From: Streptomyces sp. 11x1 | GTDB lineage: Bacteria > Actinomycetota > Actinomycetes > Streptomycetales > Streptomycetaceae | NCBI RefSeq assembly: GCF_032598905.1 | Contig: NZ_CP122458.1 | Span: 992,001 to 1,056,000, forward strand | DNA length: 64,000 nucleotides | Direction: 5' to 3' | Part shown: in pieces, positions 55,656 through 64,000 of the stretch | Layout of the letters: every line of letters begins with the position of its first letter | Numbering within the stretch: position 1 is the stretch's first letter | Notes under the pieces: generated by a model | Told to the model about the DNA's origin: nothing | What the model saw: the letters and a program-made list of their open reading frames with translations, nothing else | Database searches by the model: none | Position numbers and translations under genes: made by a program

Positions 55656-57608
55656 ATGTCGTCAGGAAGACTGTCCCGCCGCACTTTCCTGGGGGCCGCC
55701 ACCGGCGCTGCCGCCGCCACGGTGCTGCCCGTCGCGCCCGCCTTCTCGAGCCTGGTGTCCCAGGCGGCGGCCGCCGACCCGCAGACCAACCTGGAGAAGC
55801 TGGTCGACATGCGGTTCGGCATGTTCAACCACTTCAATCTGGGCACGTTCACCAACCAGGAGTGGGCCGAGCCGAACCAGAACCCCGCTCTGTTCGCCCC
55901 CACAGCCGTGGACTGTGCCCAGTGGGCGGACGCCGCCGCGGCGGCGAAGATGAGCTACGGCATCCTGACGACCAAGCACCACGACGGCTTCGCCCTGTGG
56001 CCGAGCGCCTACGGCACCCAGAACGTCGCCAACAGCTCCTACAAGCAGGACGTGGTGAAGGCGTACTGCGACGCCTTCCGGGCCAAGGGACTGAGGGTCG
56101 GACTCTACTACTCGGTATGGGACCGCACCTTCGGCGTCGAGGCGTGGGAGAGCCGGCACAAGGTGTCCGGCCTCGAGATCACGGATGCCATCCAGCCCGG
56201 CGACATGACCTTCATGCTCGGCCAGATCACCGAGTTGCTCACCAACTACGGCACCATCGACATGTTCATCACCGACGGCTACGCGTGGCAGATGGGCCAG
56301 CAGGCCGTTTCCTACCAGCGGATCCGCGAGCACGTGAAGTCGCTCCAGCCGGACATCGTCATGATCGACCACGGTGCCCTGTCGGTGCCGTTCCTCGGTG
56401 ACGCGATCTATTTCGAGGAGCCGTTGGGCGTCAGCGCGCCCGCCGGAAACACGTACGCCGCCACGCAGGGGCAGACGATCAGCAACGGCTGGTTCTGGCA
56501 TCCGGCCACACCGACCGAGAGCCTGATGAGCAAGGACGCGATCCTGTCCCACCTGGCGGACCTGGAACCGAAGTACACCTCCTTCATCCTCAACTGCCCG
56601 CCCAACCGCAGCGGCAGGCTCGACACCAACATCGTCAACCGGCTCGCCGAAGTCGGCGCGGCCTGGAGCCCCGACACCTCCCGCCCGCCACTGCCGACGC
56701 AGATGCTGCGCGCCGAGCACCCCGTCACACCGGTCAGCGCCTACGCGACCGCATTCCGCACCGGCGAGGGACCGCTCCACGCCATCGACGGACTGAGCGA
56801 CAGGAACTACGAGAGCTGCTGGTCGACCTGGGGCCTGTCCCCGGCCCTGCCCCACTCGATCACGATCGACCTGGGCGGGGTGTGGAGCAACGTCTCCACC
56901 CTGGAGTACCTGCCCAAGCAGTGGGGGCGCACCAACACCACCGACGGCGACATCACCTCGTACACCATCTCCACCAGCACCGACGGCACGAACTTCACCC
57001 AGGTCGCCACCGGCACCTGGGCCGACGGACGCGCCCCCAAGGTGGTCGAGTGGCCCGCCCGGAACGTGGGCTTCGTACGGATCCAGGCCAACGCGGCCAC
57101 CGGCGGCTACGCCAACATCGGTGGCCTCCACATCGGCGGCCGGACCGCCAAGCCGGCCCTGGTGTCGAGGGTCCTCCCGGGGGACGGCACGGTCTACCGC
57201 ATCGTCAACCGCAAGAGCGACAAGGTCGTCGACGTGTTCGACTTCGGCACCGCCAACGGCACCAACATCCAGCAGTGGCCGTGGCTGAACAACACCGCCC
57301 AGAAGTGGACCTTCGCCTCCACCGGCGACGGCTACTACGAGATCAAGAACGTGAACAGCGGCAAGCTGATGGAGGTGGCCGGACTCTCACGGGTGGACGG
57401 CGGCAACGTCTCCATCTACGCGGACAGCAACGTTCCCCAGCAGCACTGGGCGGTCACGCCCACCGGCGACGGCTACCACTACTTCACCAACCGGTTCAGC
57501 GGGCTGTCGCTCAACGTCGACTCGGGCTCGACCGCCGACGGGGCCAATGTCAACCAGCTCACCTACACCCGCGCACCCGAGCAGCAGTGGCGGATCATCG
57601 CCCTCTGA
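55656..57608 (+). CDS. Secreted GH29-type alpha-L-fucosidase with discoidin-like and ricin-type domains
   Basis: This 650-residue Tat substrate begins MSSGRLSRRTFLGAATG, with the signal ending near AAA-DPQ. The GH29-like domain (about 45-340) has DMRFGMFNHFNLGTFTNQEW, ILTTKHHDGFALWPS and IDMFITDGYAW, with the Asp of TDG in nucleophile position, and NCPPNRSGRLD. A discoidin-like (F5/8 C) domain covers about 365-495 (AIDGLSDRNYESCWST, ITSYTISTSTDGTNF). A ricin-type domain of three repeats ends the protein (QKWTFAS, QQHWAVT, EQQWRII). ATG 55656 matches the Tat start; an upstream frame start at 55593 adds no signal features. It may remove fucose from xyloglucan freed by the GH74 enzyme. Confidence 0.88.
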   Translation: MSSGRLSRRTFLGAATGAAAATVLPVAPAFSSLVSQAAAADPQTNLEKLVDMRFGMFNHFNLGTFTNQEWAEPNQNPALFAPTAVDCAQWADAAAAAKMSYGILTTKHHDGFALWPSAYGTQNVANSSYKQDVVKAYCDAFRAKGLRVGLYYSVWDRTFGVEAWESRHKVSGLEITDAIQPGDMTFMLGQITELLTNYGTIDMFITDGYAWQMGQQAVSYQRIREHVKSLQPDIVMIDHGALSVPFLGDAIYFEEPLGVSAPAGNTYAATQGQTISNGWFWHPATPTESLMSKDAILSHLADLEPKYTSFILNCPPNRSGRLDTNIVNRLAEVGAAWSPDTSRPPLPTQMLRAEHPVTPVSAYATAFRTGEGPLHAIDGLSDRNYESCWSTWGLSPALPHSITIDLGGVWSNVSTLEYLPKQWGRTNTTDGDITSYTISTSTDGTNFTQVATGTWADGRAPKVVEWPARNVGFVRIQANAATGGYANIGGLHIGGRTAKPALVSRVLPGDGTVYRIVNRKSDKVVDVFDFGTANGTNIQQWPWLNNTAQKWTFASTGDGYYEIKNVNSGKLMEVAGLSRVDGGNVSIYADSNVPQQHWAVTPTGDGYHYFTNRFSGLSLNVDSGSTADGANVNQLTYTRAPEQQWRIIAL

Positions 57609-57643
57609 CACCGCAACGGGCGGTGCCTTCGTCGGTCTTTGCG

Positions 57644-58897
57644 CTATGACCAGGGCAGGACCAGGGCGCCCCAGGCGACGACGGGGCCGAGGGCGACGAT
57701 TCCGCCGGTGTAGCCGATGACCTGGCGATAGAAGCGGCGCGCGTCCACACCACGGGCGTTGCTGAGGACGAGTGCTCCGTTGGTCGAGAAGGGAGAGGTG
57801 TCGACGATCGTCGTGGAGACGGCGAGCGCGGCGATCAGTCCGACGGCGCTGAGATGACTGGAGAGCAGCAGCGGTACGGCGATGGGGATGATCGCGGTGA
57901 GGATCGCGGTGGAGGAGGCGAAGGCGGAAGTGATGGCCACCGTGAAGCACAGCAGCAGGGCGACGGCGAGCGGGGCGCCCAGGCCGGCGGCGTGTTCGGA
58001 GATCTCCTCGATGATGCCGGCCTTCTCCAGCATCGCGATGTACGTCATCATGCCCGCGACCAGGAGCAGGGTGGACCAGCTGACGCCGTCCACCGCCTTT
58101 TCCTGTCGCTTCATGTCCACCAGGGCCAGCAGGGCGCCGGCAGCCAGCGCGAGGAAGCCGATCTCCAGGTGGAAGCCGAGCGCGCCGACGACGAGGGCCA
58201 CCAGAGAGGCGAGGGTGAGCCACTGCCGCCAGTCGGGCCTGCCGGAGACGGCGAGGTCCTCGTCGTCGGCTGCCTCCGCGGCGCCCTCGGCCAGCGGCGC
58301 GGGACGCTTGGCGAGCAGGACGTAGGTGAGGAGCGAGAGCAGCAAGTTGATCACGAAGCTGGCGCTGAACAGCGCCGCGGCGGAGACCTGCAGATCGGTC
58401 TTGTCGACCAGGCCGAGCACCAGCGCACCGGAGACGGCCAGCGGGGAGAACGCACCCGCGTGCCCGCCGCTGATCACCATCATGCCGACGACCAGCGGGT
58501 TGAGCTTGTAGCGGTAGGCGAAGTTCATGCCGATCGGCGCGAGGATCGCCACCGCGGCCGGGGTGAACGTACCGAACGCCGTCAGCAGGGCGGCCACCAG
58601 GAACAGCACCCAGGGGATCAGCGCGACCTTGCCACGTACCAGCCGCACCCCGGCCCCGACGAGCCAGTCGATGGTGCCGTTGCGGCGGGCGACGGAGAAC
58701 AGGTAGGTGACGCCGACGATGGTGACGAAGAGCTTCGCCGGGAACCCCTCGAAGATCTCGTCCTCGGTGAGGCCGAGCGAGGCGGTTCCGACCACGAAGG
58801 TGGCGACGAAGGCGAGGATGCCCAGGTTGATCGGCAGTACGGTGCCGACCACGAACATCACCAACAGGGCGCCTATGGAGATCACTTCAGCAGACAT
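57644..58897 (-). CDS. Dicarboxylate permease, MatC/anion-permease family
   Basis: This 417-residue integral membrane protein has about 11-12 hydrophobic helices and two re-entrant-like blocks, FGTFTPAAVAILAPIGMNFA and SAFASSTAILTAIIPIAVPL, a repeat arrangement typical of the ion transporter superfamily. The N-terminus GALLVMFVVGTVLPINLGIL and NPLVVGMMVISGGHAGAFSP fit the MatC (malonate/dicarboxylate carrier) N-terminal family. It lies 108 bases after a PrpF-type isomerase on the same strand, which suggests uptake of an unsaturated or branched di-/tricarboxylate. It ends 35 bases from the GH29 gene facing it. Confidence 0.8.
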   Translation of the reverse strand: MSAEVISIGALLVMFVVGTVLPINLGILAFVATFVVGTASLGLTEDEIFEGFPAKLFVTIVGVTYLFSVARRNGTIDWLVGAGVRLVRGKVALIPWVLFLVAALLTAFGTFTPAAVAILAPIGMNFAYRYKLNPLVVGMMVISGGHAGAFSPLAVSGALVLGLVDKTDLQVSAAALFSASFVINLLLSLLTYVLLAKRPAPLAEGAAEAADDEDLAVSGRPDWRQWLTLASLVALVVGALGFHLEIGFLALAAGALLALVDMKRQEKAVDGVSWSTLLLVAGMMTYIAMLEKAGIIEEISEHAAGLGAPLAVALLLCFTVAITSAFASSTAILTAIIPIAVPLLLSSHLSAVGLIAALAVSTTIVDTSPFSTNGALVLSNARGVDARRFYRQVIGYTGGIVALGPVVAWGALVLPWS

Positions 58898-59005
58898 CTT
58901 TGTCCTTGGTGCGGTGGGGACGGGGTGGCGCGCCCCGAGGGCGCGAGGGTATCCCGGTGTGGACGACTGGGGGGCCGGCCTGACCGAGGTGACGTTCGTC
59001 GCGGC

Positions 59006-60127
59006 TCAGGCGGCTTGCGGGCTGCCTGCTTGCGGTACGTAGATTCGGGCGTCGGCGAGCAGACGGGCCGCGCGCTGCACGGTGACCCGGTGCGGCACGC
59101 CGTCCCTCACATCGGTGCAGCGGACCGCGACGACGCCGGCGGGCGTGCCGAGGCGCAACCACTCGTCGGTCGGGCCGCCCGTGGTCCGGGAGACCACGGA
59201 CCCCTCCAGCAGCCCGGCCGCCGCGACGGCGACGGCGGAGGTCAGGCCGATCGCGGGGTGCGGGGCGTTCATGCTGAGCATGCGCACCGACACGTCGTAG
59301 TCCTCGGCGGCGACCGGTTCACCGAGGGTGGTGGTGTACGGCACCGGCGGGCCGACCAGGCCCGCCTTGGGCACCGCGTCCCCCGGTTCCTCACCGAGCT
59401 GGAGCAGCCCCATCAGCGATGCAGCGGTATGACGGACGGTGCGCAGCCAGGCGACGTCCGCGCTCATCCGCTCCATTGACTCGGCACCGGTACGCCCGGC
59501 ACTGGCGGCGTCGACCAGGACGACCGGAGCTCCTGCGGTCACCATGCTCACGCGTACCGGTTCGCCGGCGCCGACCCGCAGGTCCTGTGCGGCCCGGCCG
59601 GTGGGGAGCAGCGAGCCGGTGGCACCACCGGCCGGGTCGCGGAAGGTGAGGCCGACCGAGACCCCGCCGGCACGGGTGCCGGGTACCGTCTGGCGTCCGA
59701 AGTGGTGCACCACGCCTCCGGGGGTGTCGACGATCCCTTCGAGGACCGCGCCGGTATTGGTGTTGTGCATCACCACGCGCGTCCGGTCGCCGGTGACCGG
59801 AACCATTCCCTTGGACACCGCGTACAGGGCGACACCGGTGGCGCAGTTGCCGCAGTTGCTCGTCCACTCCACCGAGCCTGTCCCGATGCCGACTTGAGCG
59901 AACAGGTAGTCGATGTCGACGCCGGGCTGTGGTGAAACGCTGACCACGGCCGCTTTCGAGGTGGTGGGGGTTGCCCCGCCCACCCCGTCCAGTTCCACGG
60001 GATCGTTGGCGCCGTACGCGGCGACCAGCAGCCTTTCGAGGTCGCCACGGTCGGCAGGGACTTCGACCTGGTTGAACAGCCAGCACTTGCTTGTGCCGCC
60101 ACGCACCAGGGTCGCGGGAATGTGCAC
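59006..60127 (-). CDS. PrpF-family isomerase (4-oxalomesaconate tautomerase / aconitate isomerase type)
   Basis: This ~373-residue protein has the diaminopimelate-epimerase-like double domain of PrpF. Marks are HIPATLVRGGTSKCWLF at the N-terminus with the conserved Thr-Ser-Lys, VGGATPTTSKAAVVSVS, the catalytic-type SNCGNCATGVALYAV near residue 108, and MNAPHPAIGLTSAVAVAAAG. GTG 60127 with GGAAGAG in front gives the usual family start; an upstream in-frame ATG at 60253 adds 42 residues unlike the family. Members shift double bonds in methylaconitate, oxalomesaconate or related acids; the exact substrate is open. It diverges from a LysR gene that probably controls it. Confidence 0.85.
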   Translation of the reverse strand: MHIPATLVRGGTSKCWLFNQVEVPADRGDLERLLVAAYGANDPVELDGVGGATPTTSKAAVVSVSPQPGVDIDYLFAQVGIGTGSVEWTSNCGNCATGVALYAVSKGMVPVTGDRTRVVMHNTNTGAVLEGIVDTPGGVVHHFGRQTVPGTRAGGVSVGLTFRDPAGGATGSLLPTGRAAQDLRVGAGEPVRVSMVTAGAPVVLVDAASAGRTGAESMERMSADVAWLRTVRHTAASLMGLLQLGEEPGDAVPKAGLVGPPVPYTTTLGEPVAAEDYDVSVRMLSMNAPHPAIGLTSAVAVAAAGLLEGSVVSRTTGGPTDEWLRLGTPAGVVAVRCTDVRDGVPHRVTVQRAARLLADARIYVPQAGSPQAA

Positions 60128-60274
60128 GTCTGAGGCTCTTCCTGGATCAACGGAGATAGGGAGAAGCGCCGAGGCAGCGGTTACGGGCGCATGGCGGGCC
60201 GGTGACCGCTCGGCGATTGCGGAGACCTTCGCAGAGGCATGACTTCGGAACAATCGCAGTTCGCTTCACCTGGG

Positions 60275-60289
60275 TTTAGCTGAGCTAAA
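60275..60289. promoter_or_regulatory. LysR-type regulator binding site
   Basis: TTTAGCTGAGCTAAA is a perfect dyad (TTTAGC, 3-base centre, GCTAAA) of the T-N11-A form bound by LysR regulators. It ends 9 bases before the LysR ATG and lies about 150 bases from the prpF start, between the divergent genes. Confidence 0.65.
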
Positions 60290-60298
60290 GTCGTCTGC

Positions 60299-61252
60299 AT
60301 GCTCAACGTGCGCCGTCTGTTGCTGCTCACCGAGGCCACCGAACGCGGTTCGCTCACTGCCGCGGCTCAAGCCCTCGGCATGACCACCTCCGCCGCATCC
60401 CAACAGATGTCCCTGCTGGAGCAGGAAGCAGGGCAGCCCCTCATCGAGCGGCTGCCACGCGGTATCCGCCCCACCCCGGCGGGTGCCGCGCTGGCCGAAC
60501 GCGGTCAGGCCATCCGCCGTGAACTGCGCGCAGCGCAAGCCGACTTGGACTCGTTCAGGGCCCTCGACCAGGGCACGTTGCGACTCGGCTCCTTCCCCAC
60601 GGCGAGTGCGTCCCTGCTGCCGCTCGCGCTCACCCGCTTCCGCCGCCGCCACACAGGAATCCGCATCGAGGTGCGCGCCGGAGTCCTTGCGGGGCTCAGG
60701 GAGATGCTGCACACCGGCGAGGTGGAGCAGAGCCTGCTCTGGGACTACGAATGGAACCGCCTCGACGATCCGGCGCTCACCCTCACCCACCTCCTGGACG
60801 ACCCCACGGTGCTGGTCGTCCCCGCCGACTCACCCCTGCGCACACATCCGTCCGTGCGCCTCGGCGACCTCGCCGACCAGGAGTGGATCATCCGCGCCGA
60901 CAACCACCCCGTCGCCGACGTTCTGCGCCGAAGCTGCCGCCAGGCGGGGTTCGAGCCGCGCATCGCCTACTCGTCGCACGACTACCAGGAGGCACAGGCC
61001 ATGGTCGCCGCCGGTCTCGGTATCGCGCTCGCACCCCGCCTGGCCCTCACCAGCCGACGCAGCGACGTACGCCTCCTGCCGCTCGCCTCCGACGTCCCGG
61101 CCCCCACCCGCCGCATCCTCCTCGCACGCGCCGCGGCACGCCCCGCCACCCCACCCGCCCAGGCGATGGCCCGCGTCCTGCGCGCGGTGGCGCAGCGATT
61201 CACCGCCCCGGACCTGCACCGCACCCAGCTCGGAGCGGTCCGGCGCAGCTGA
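60299..61252 (+). CDS. LysR-family transcriptional regulator
   Basis: This 317-residue protein has the N-terminal LysR helix-turn-helix (MLNVRRLLLLTEATERGSLT, AAAQALGMTTSAASQQMSLLE) and a periplasmic-binding-like effector domain (about 90-300; LDQGTLRLGSFPTASASLLP, AQAMVAAGLGIALAPRLALT). It is divergent from the PrpF-type isomerase and MatC-type permease genes, the usual place for a LysR activator of a small catabolic operon. The dyad site so near its own start predicts autorepression. Confidence 0.92.
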   Translation: MLNVRRLLLLTEATERGSLTAAAQALGMTTSAASQQMSLLEQEAGQPLIERLPRGIRPTPAGAALAERGQAIRRELRAAQADLDSFRALDQGTLRLGSFPTASASLLPLALTRFRRRHTGIRIEVRAGVLAGLREMLHTGEVEQSLLWDYEWNRLDDPALTLTHLLDDPTVLVVPADSPLRTHPSVRLGDLADQEWIIRADNHPVADVLRRSCRQAGFEPRIAYSSHDYQEAQAMVAAGLGIALAPRLALTSRRSDVRLLPLASDVPAPTRRILLARAAARPATPPAQAMARVLRAVAQRFTAPDLHRTQLGAVRRS

Positions 61253-61337
61253 CATAAGGGCGGATCGTCAGGCCCTGAATAACGCTGTCCACTTCCACGA
61301 CAGTTGAACCGACGACCTGACCTCTAGGAGTGGGCCC

Positions 61338-62282
61338 ATGTCACACACACCCATCGACATCACCGTCCCCGACCTGTCGGGAAAGCTCGCTGTCGTAACC
61401 GGCGCCAGCGACGGCATGGGTCTGGGGATAGCCGCACGCCTCGCGCAGGCAGGTGCAGAAGTGATCATGCCCGTGCGCAACCTGCGCAAGGGGGAGACCG
61501 CGATCGCTGCGATCCGGGATTCCGTGCCCGTCGCGAAGGTCTCGCTGCGAAACCTAGACCTGTCGTCGCTCACGTCCGTTGCCGCACTCGGTGACACGTT
61601 GCGCGAAGAGGGACGACCGATTCATCTCCTGATCAACAACGCGGGCGTCATGACCCCACCGGACCGACAGACCACAGCCGACGGGTTCGAGCTGCAGTTC
61701 GGCACGAACCACCTGGGTCACTTCGCGCTCGTTGCGCACTTGATGCCGCTGCTGCGGGCCGGCCGAGCGCGGGTCACCTCGCAGGTGAGCATCGCCGCCA
61801 ATCAGGGCTCCATCAACTGGGACGACCTGAACTGGGAAAGCAGCTACGTCGGTTCGCGCGCCTACAGCCAGTCAAAGATCGCATTCGGTCTGTTCGGTCT
61901 GGAACTCGACCGACGCAGCCACGCGGGCGGATGGGGCATCACCAGCAACCTCTCACAGCCGGGACTCGCTCCGACCAACCTGCTCGCGGCGCGTCCCGAA
62001 CTGGGCCGCGACAAGGAGGTGGCAGGCCGAAGGATGATTCGCCTCCTGTCCGGAAAGGGCATCCTGATCGGGACGGTCGAAACAGCAAAGCTGCCCGCAC
62101 TCATGGCCGCCACGGACCCCGACGCCAAGCCCGGAGGTTTCTACGGTCCGCGGTGGCCTGGACGCGTCGGGGGGCCTCCCGCCGAGCAGAAGCTCTACTC
62201 GCGACTGCGCAGCACGGACGAAGCCGCACGCGTCTGGGAAGTCTCCGAGCAGCTGACGAAGACGACTATCGGTGGCGTCTGA
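61338..62282 (+). CDS. Short-chain dehydrogenase, retinol-dehydrogenase-like
   Basis: This 314-residue extended SDR has the cofactor motif [18 protein letters not shown] near residue 19, an NADP-type [30 protein letters not shown] and the catalytic YSQSK near residue 177. ATG 61338 has TAGGAG upstream. The sequence resembles the broad family of oxidoreductases annotated as retinol dehydrogenase-like in actinobacteria; the substrate is unknown. The stop lies beside the remains of an oxygenase gene on the other strand. Confidence 0.88.
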   Translation: MSHTPIDITVPDLSGKLAVVTGASDGMGLGIAARLAQAGAEVIMPVRNLRKGETAIAAIRDSVPVAKVSLRNLDLSSLTSVAALGDTLREEGRPIHLLINNAGVMTPPDRQTTADGFELQFGTNHLGHFALVAHLMPLLRAGRARVTSQVSIAANQGSINWDDLNWESSYVGSRAYSQSKIAFGLFGLELDRRSHAGGWGITSNLSQPGLAPTNLLAARPELGRDKEVAGRRMIRLLSGKGILIGTVETAKLPALMAATDPDAKPGGFYGPRWPGRVGGPPAEQKLYSRLRSTDEAARVWEVSEQLTKTTIGGV

Positions 62283-62810
62283 GAGGGACGACGTAGAAGC
62301 GTCGAACAGGGCCCCGACGAGAGCGCGGCTGCTCGCGTCCGGCGGGGCCGTAGTCGAGTCCGGCAGGTCGAGCAGCTCACCGGCGTGCGCATGGTCCTCG
62401 ATGTCGAGGAACTGCTCGTCGAGGCCCAGCAGATGGCCCACGTACCACCAGTAACGGCACATGCGGGACTGCCTGGCTGATCGGCTCTCCGCACCGCCCG
62501 GCGTCCCAGCCGTGCGACATGGCCGAGGCCCGCACACGTGCGTGCAACAGCCGGACCTGAAGGGTCTGCACGTAGCCGGACGCACCGTGCCGGAGGCCGC
62601 CGGGAAGGATCGCGGAAGCGTTCCACAGCCCGCTCGCGGCGAGCCTGCGCGAAGCCGTCGAGGCCAATCGGCCCGTGCCCACGAGCAGTCGTGCGATGCC
62701 GGGGACCTGTAGGTGTGCGCCAGCGAACCACCGGAGAAGGCCAGGCTGCGCCAGTGCGCAGCTCCGACGACACCCAGTGAGGCATGGTCTCGGCGTGGAC
62801 GAGCGTTCAC
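62283..62810 (-). pseudogene. Oxygenase MpaB family (DUF2236) remnant
   Basis: The minus strand reads LVGTGRLASTASRRLAASGL, WNASAILPGGLRHGASGYVQ, TLQVRLLHARVRASAMSHGW. After a break of frame with an internal deletion it continues CRYWWYVGHLLGLDEQFLDI, EDHAHAGELLDLPDSTTAPP and SSRALVGALFDAS. These are consecutive conserved blocks of the MpaB/DUF2236 oxygenase family (RVRA..WD...G and WWYVGHLLG). Both ends are cut, the left end at the SDR stop. It is a dead gene. Confidence 0.65.
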
Positions 62811-62813
62811 CGA

Positions 62814-64000
62814 TCACAGGTACTCGATCAGCTTGTCGAGGGTGATGGGCACGTTGCGCACCCGGATCCCGGTGGCGTTGTGGACGGCGTTCCCGATCGC
62901 GGCCGCCGAGCCCACCGTGCCGATCTCCCCGAGACCGCGGGCGCCGAGGCTCCTGGTCCCGACGTCCTCGCTGCCGTCGCCCAGCGGGCCGGTGAGGACA
63001 GGGTCGGGCCGGCCGAGCAGGTGCACGTCGATGTCGGGGACGTCGGCGTTCACGGGCACGAGATAGTCGGCCAGCGTGCTGGACGCCAGGCGCCCGGTGT
63101 CGAGTTCCAACGGGTTCTCCTCCAGCAGGGCGTGCCCCATGCCGAAGATGACGCCGCCGACGAGCTGGCTCCGGGCGGCCCGGGAGTTGATGACACGGCC
63201 GACGTCCGCGACGGTGGTGAACCGGGTGACGCGGGTCTCGCCGGTGAACCGGTTGACCCGCACCTCGCAGAAGTGAGCGCCGAAGCTGTGGTGCACGTAC
63301 CCCGGGGCGGCGTCGCCGGATGACTCGGCGAGGGCAGTGATGCCTGGTGAGTCGACAGCGGCCAGCAGGCGGCCGAAGGTCATCGACCGGCCCTGGCCGT
63401 GCAGGATGCCGCGCTCGTAGCGCAGGTCGTCGGCGCTCGCGCCGTGCCACGGCGACCTGTCGTCGGTGACGGCGAGCAACTTGAGCTCGTTGATCGCGTC
63501 GCGCGCGGCGTTCACGATCAACGGCACGGTGGCGTGCGTGGCGCTGGACCCGGCGGCGGGCGCGCCCTGCGGCAGCAGGGTGTCGCCGATCTCAGCCGTC
63601 ACTCGCGTCAACGGGATCCCCAGGGCGTCGGCGCCGGAGATCCCCACCATGGTCGCCCCGCCGGTGCCGAAGTCCGAGATCCCGGTCGAGACCACGGCGG
63701 TGTCGTCGTCGATCAACCGGACCCGCACGCTCGCCGCCCGGCGGTGCGCCGGGTAGATGGCGGTGGCCATGCCGGTGCCGTACAGCCACTGCCCGTCGAC
63801 GCGTGAGCGGGGCGTGGCGCTGCGGGCCGACCAGCCGAATCGCCGCGCGCCGACGCGGTAGCACTCCTCGAGGTGTTTGCTCGACCACGGCAGGCCCGTG
63901 GAAGGGCTGGTGGTGGCGTAGTTGCGTAGCCTCAGCTCCACCGGGTCGACGCCGGTGGCGATGGCCAGCTCGTCCATCGCCGTCTCCAGGGCGAAGGCCC
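62814..64000 (-). CDS. Molybdopterin-binding subunit of xanthine dehydrogenase family (partial, 5' end outside window)
   Basis: This is the C-terminal ~395 residues of a molybdenum hydroxylase large subunit (aldehyde oxidase/xanthine dehydrogenase, PaoC/YagR-like). Visible are AMDELAIATGVDPVELRLRN, VSTGISDFGTGGATMVGISG, QGAPAAGSSATHATVPLIVN for cofactor binding, FGAHFCEVRVNRFTGETRVT, and GARGLGEIGTVG, whose Glu is the catalytic base. It oxidises aldehydes or heterocycles with water. The frame is open to the right edge. Its small Fe-S and FAD subunits are expected just outside the window. Confidence 0.9.
   Translation of the reverse strand, partial: AFALETAMDELAIATGVDPVELRLRNYATTSPSTGLPWSSKHLEECYRVGARRFGWSARSATPRSRVDGQWLYGTGMATAIYPAHRRAASVRVRLIDDDTAVVSTGISDFGTGGATMVGISGADALGIPLTRVTAEIGDTLLPQGAPAAGSSATHATVPLIVNAARDAINELKLLAVTDDRSPWHGASADDLRYERGILHGQGRSMTFGRLLAAVDSPGITALAESSGDAAPGYVHHSFGAHFCEVRVNRFTGETRVTRFTTVADVGRVINSRAARSQLVGGVIFGMGHALLEENPLELDTGRLASSTLADYLVPVNADVPDIDVHLLGRPDPVLTGPLGDGSEDVGTRSLGARGLGEIGTVGSAAAIGNAVHNATGIRVRNVPITLDKLIEYL

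Overview
The window looks like a piece of a Streptomyces chromosome. GC content is very high, third codon positions are almost all G or C, ribosome sites are AAGGAG-like, and GTG starts and 4-base ATGA/GTGA gene overlaps are common. Gene content agrees: furA-katG, a 2-methylisoborneol operon with an encapsulin shell, CobG-type cobalamin synthesis, Tat-secreted glycosidases with ricin-type lectin domains, and a PAS/GAF/PP2C phosphatase. No tRNA, rRNA, CRISPR array or intact mobile element was seen.

Layout. 0-7.3 kb: L-rhamnose catabolism (partial rhaI, fused aldolase/dehydrogenase, rhaB) followed by lutABC. Together these should take rhamnose to DHAP plus pyruvate by way of L-lactaldehyde and L-lactate. 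7.3-14.3 kb: a truncated uracil-DNA glycosylase, a frameshifted EamA transporter, furA-katG, an SDR, a deletion scar joining pieces of an IclR regulator and an SDR, and an L-idonate-type dehydrogenase. 14.3-18.7 kb: a secreted GH29 fucosidase, a Gfo/Idh oxidoreductase and a membrane-anchored protein. 18.7-35.4 kb: vitamin B12. One cobalamin riboswitch precedes a BtuFCD-type importer. A second, on the minus strand, precedes cobN. Around these lie cobG-cobH-cobIJ, cobK, cbiD and cobL-cobM, covering precorrin-2 to hydrogenobyrinate and cobalt insertion. 35.4-39.8 kb: a SpoIIE-type phosphatase and a VanW protein.

40.1-44.1 kb holds the most striking system: a family 2B encapsulin shell protein with an embedded cyclic-nucleotide-binding-like domain, 2-methylisoborneol synthase with a long Pro/Ala-rich N-terminal tail, and geranyl diphosphate 2-C-methyltransferase, closed by a strong hairpin. 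This is a terpene-odorant nanocompartment operon.

44.2-50.8 kb is a worn region. It has two TetR regulators, a decayed Ser/Thr kinase and DUF2993 gene, a GNAT protein, a MerR/quinone-reductase pair with a transposase remnant against merR, an orphan MazF/PemK-like toxin, and a SolA-like tail fragment. 50.8-57.6 kb is a hemicellulose island: GH62 arabinofuranosidase, GH74 xyloglucanase and a second GH29 fucosidase, all secreted and all with ricin-type domains. 57.6-64 kb carries a MatC-type permease, a PrpF-family isomerase, a divergent LysR regulator with a palindromic site, an SDR, a broken MpaB/DUF2236 oxygenase and a partial molybdopterin hydroxylase subunit.

All functions are read from sequence features and recalled family knowledge; no database search was run.
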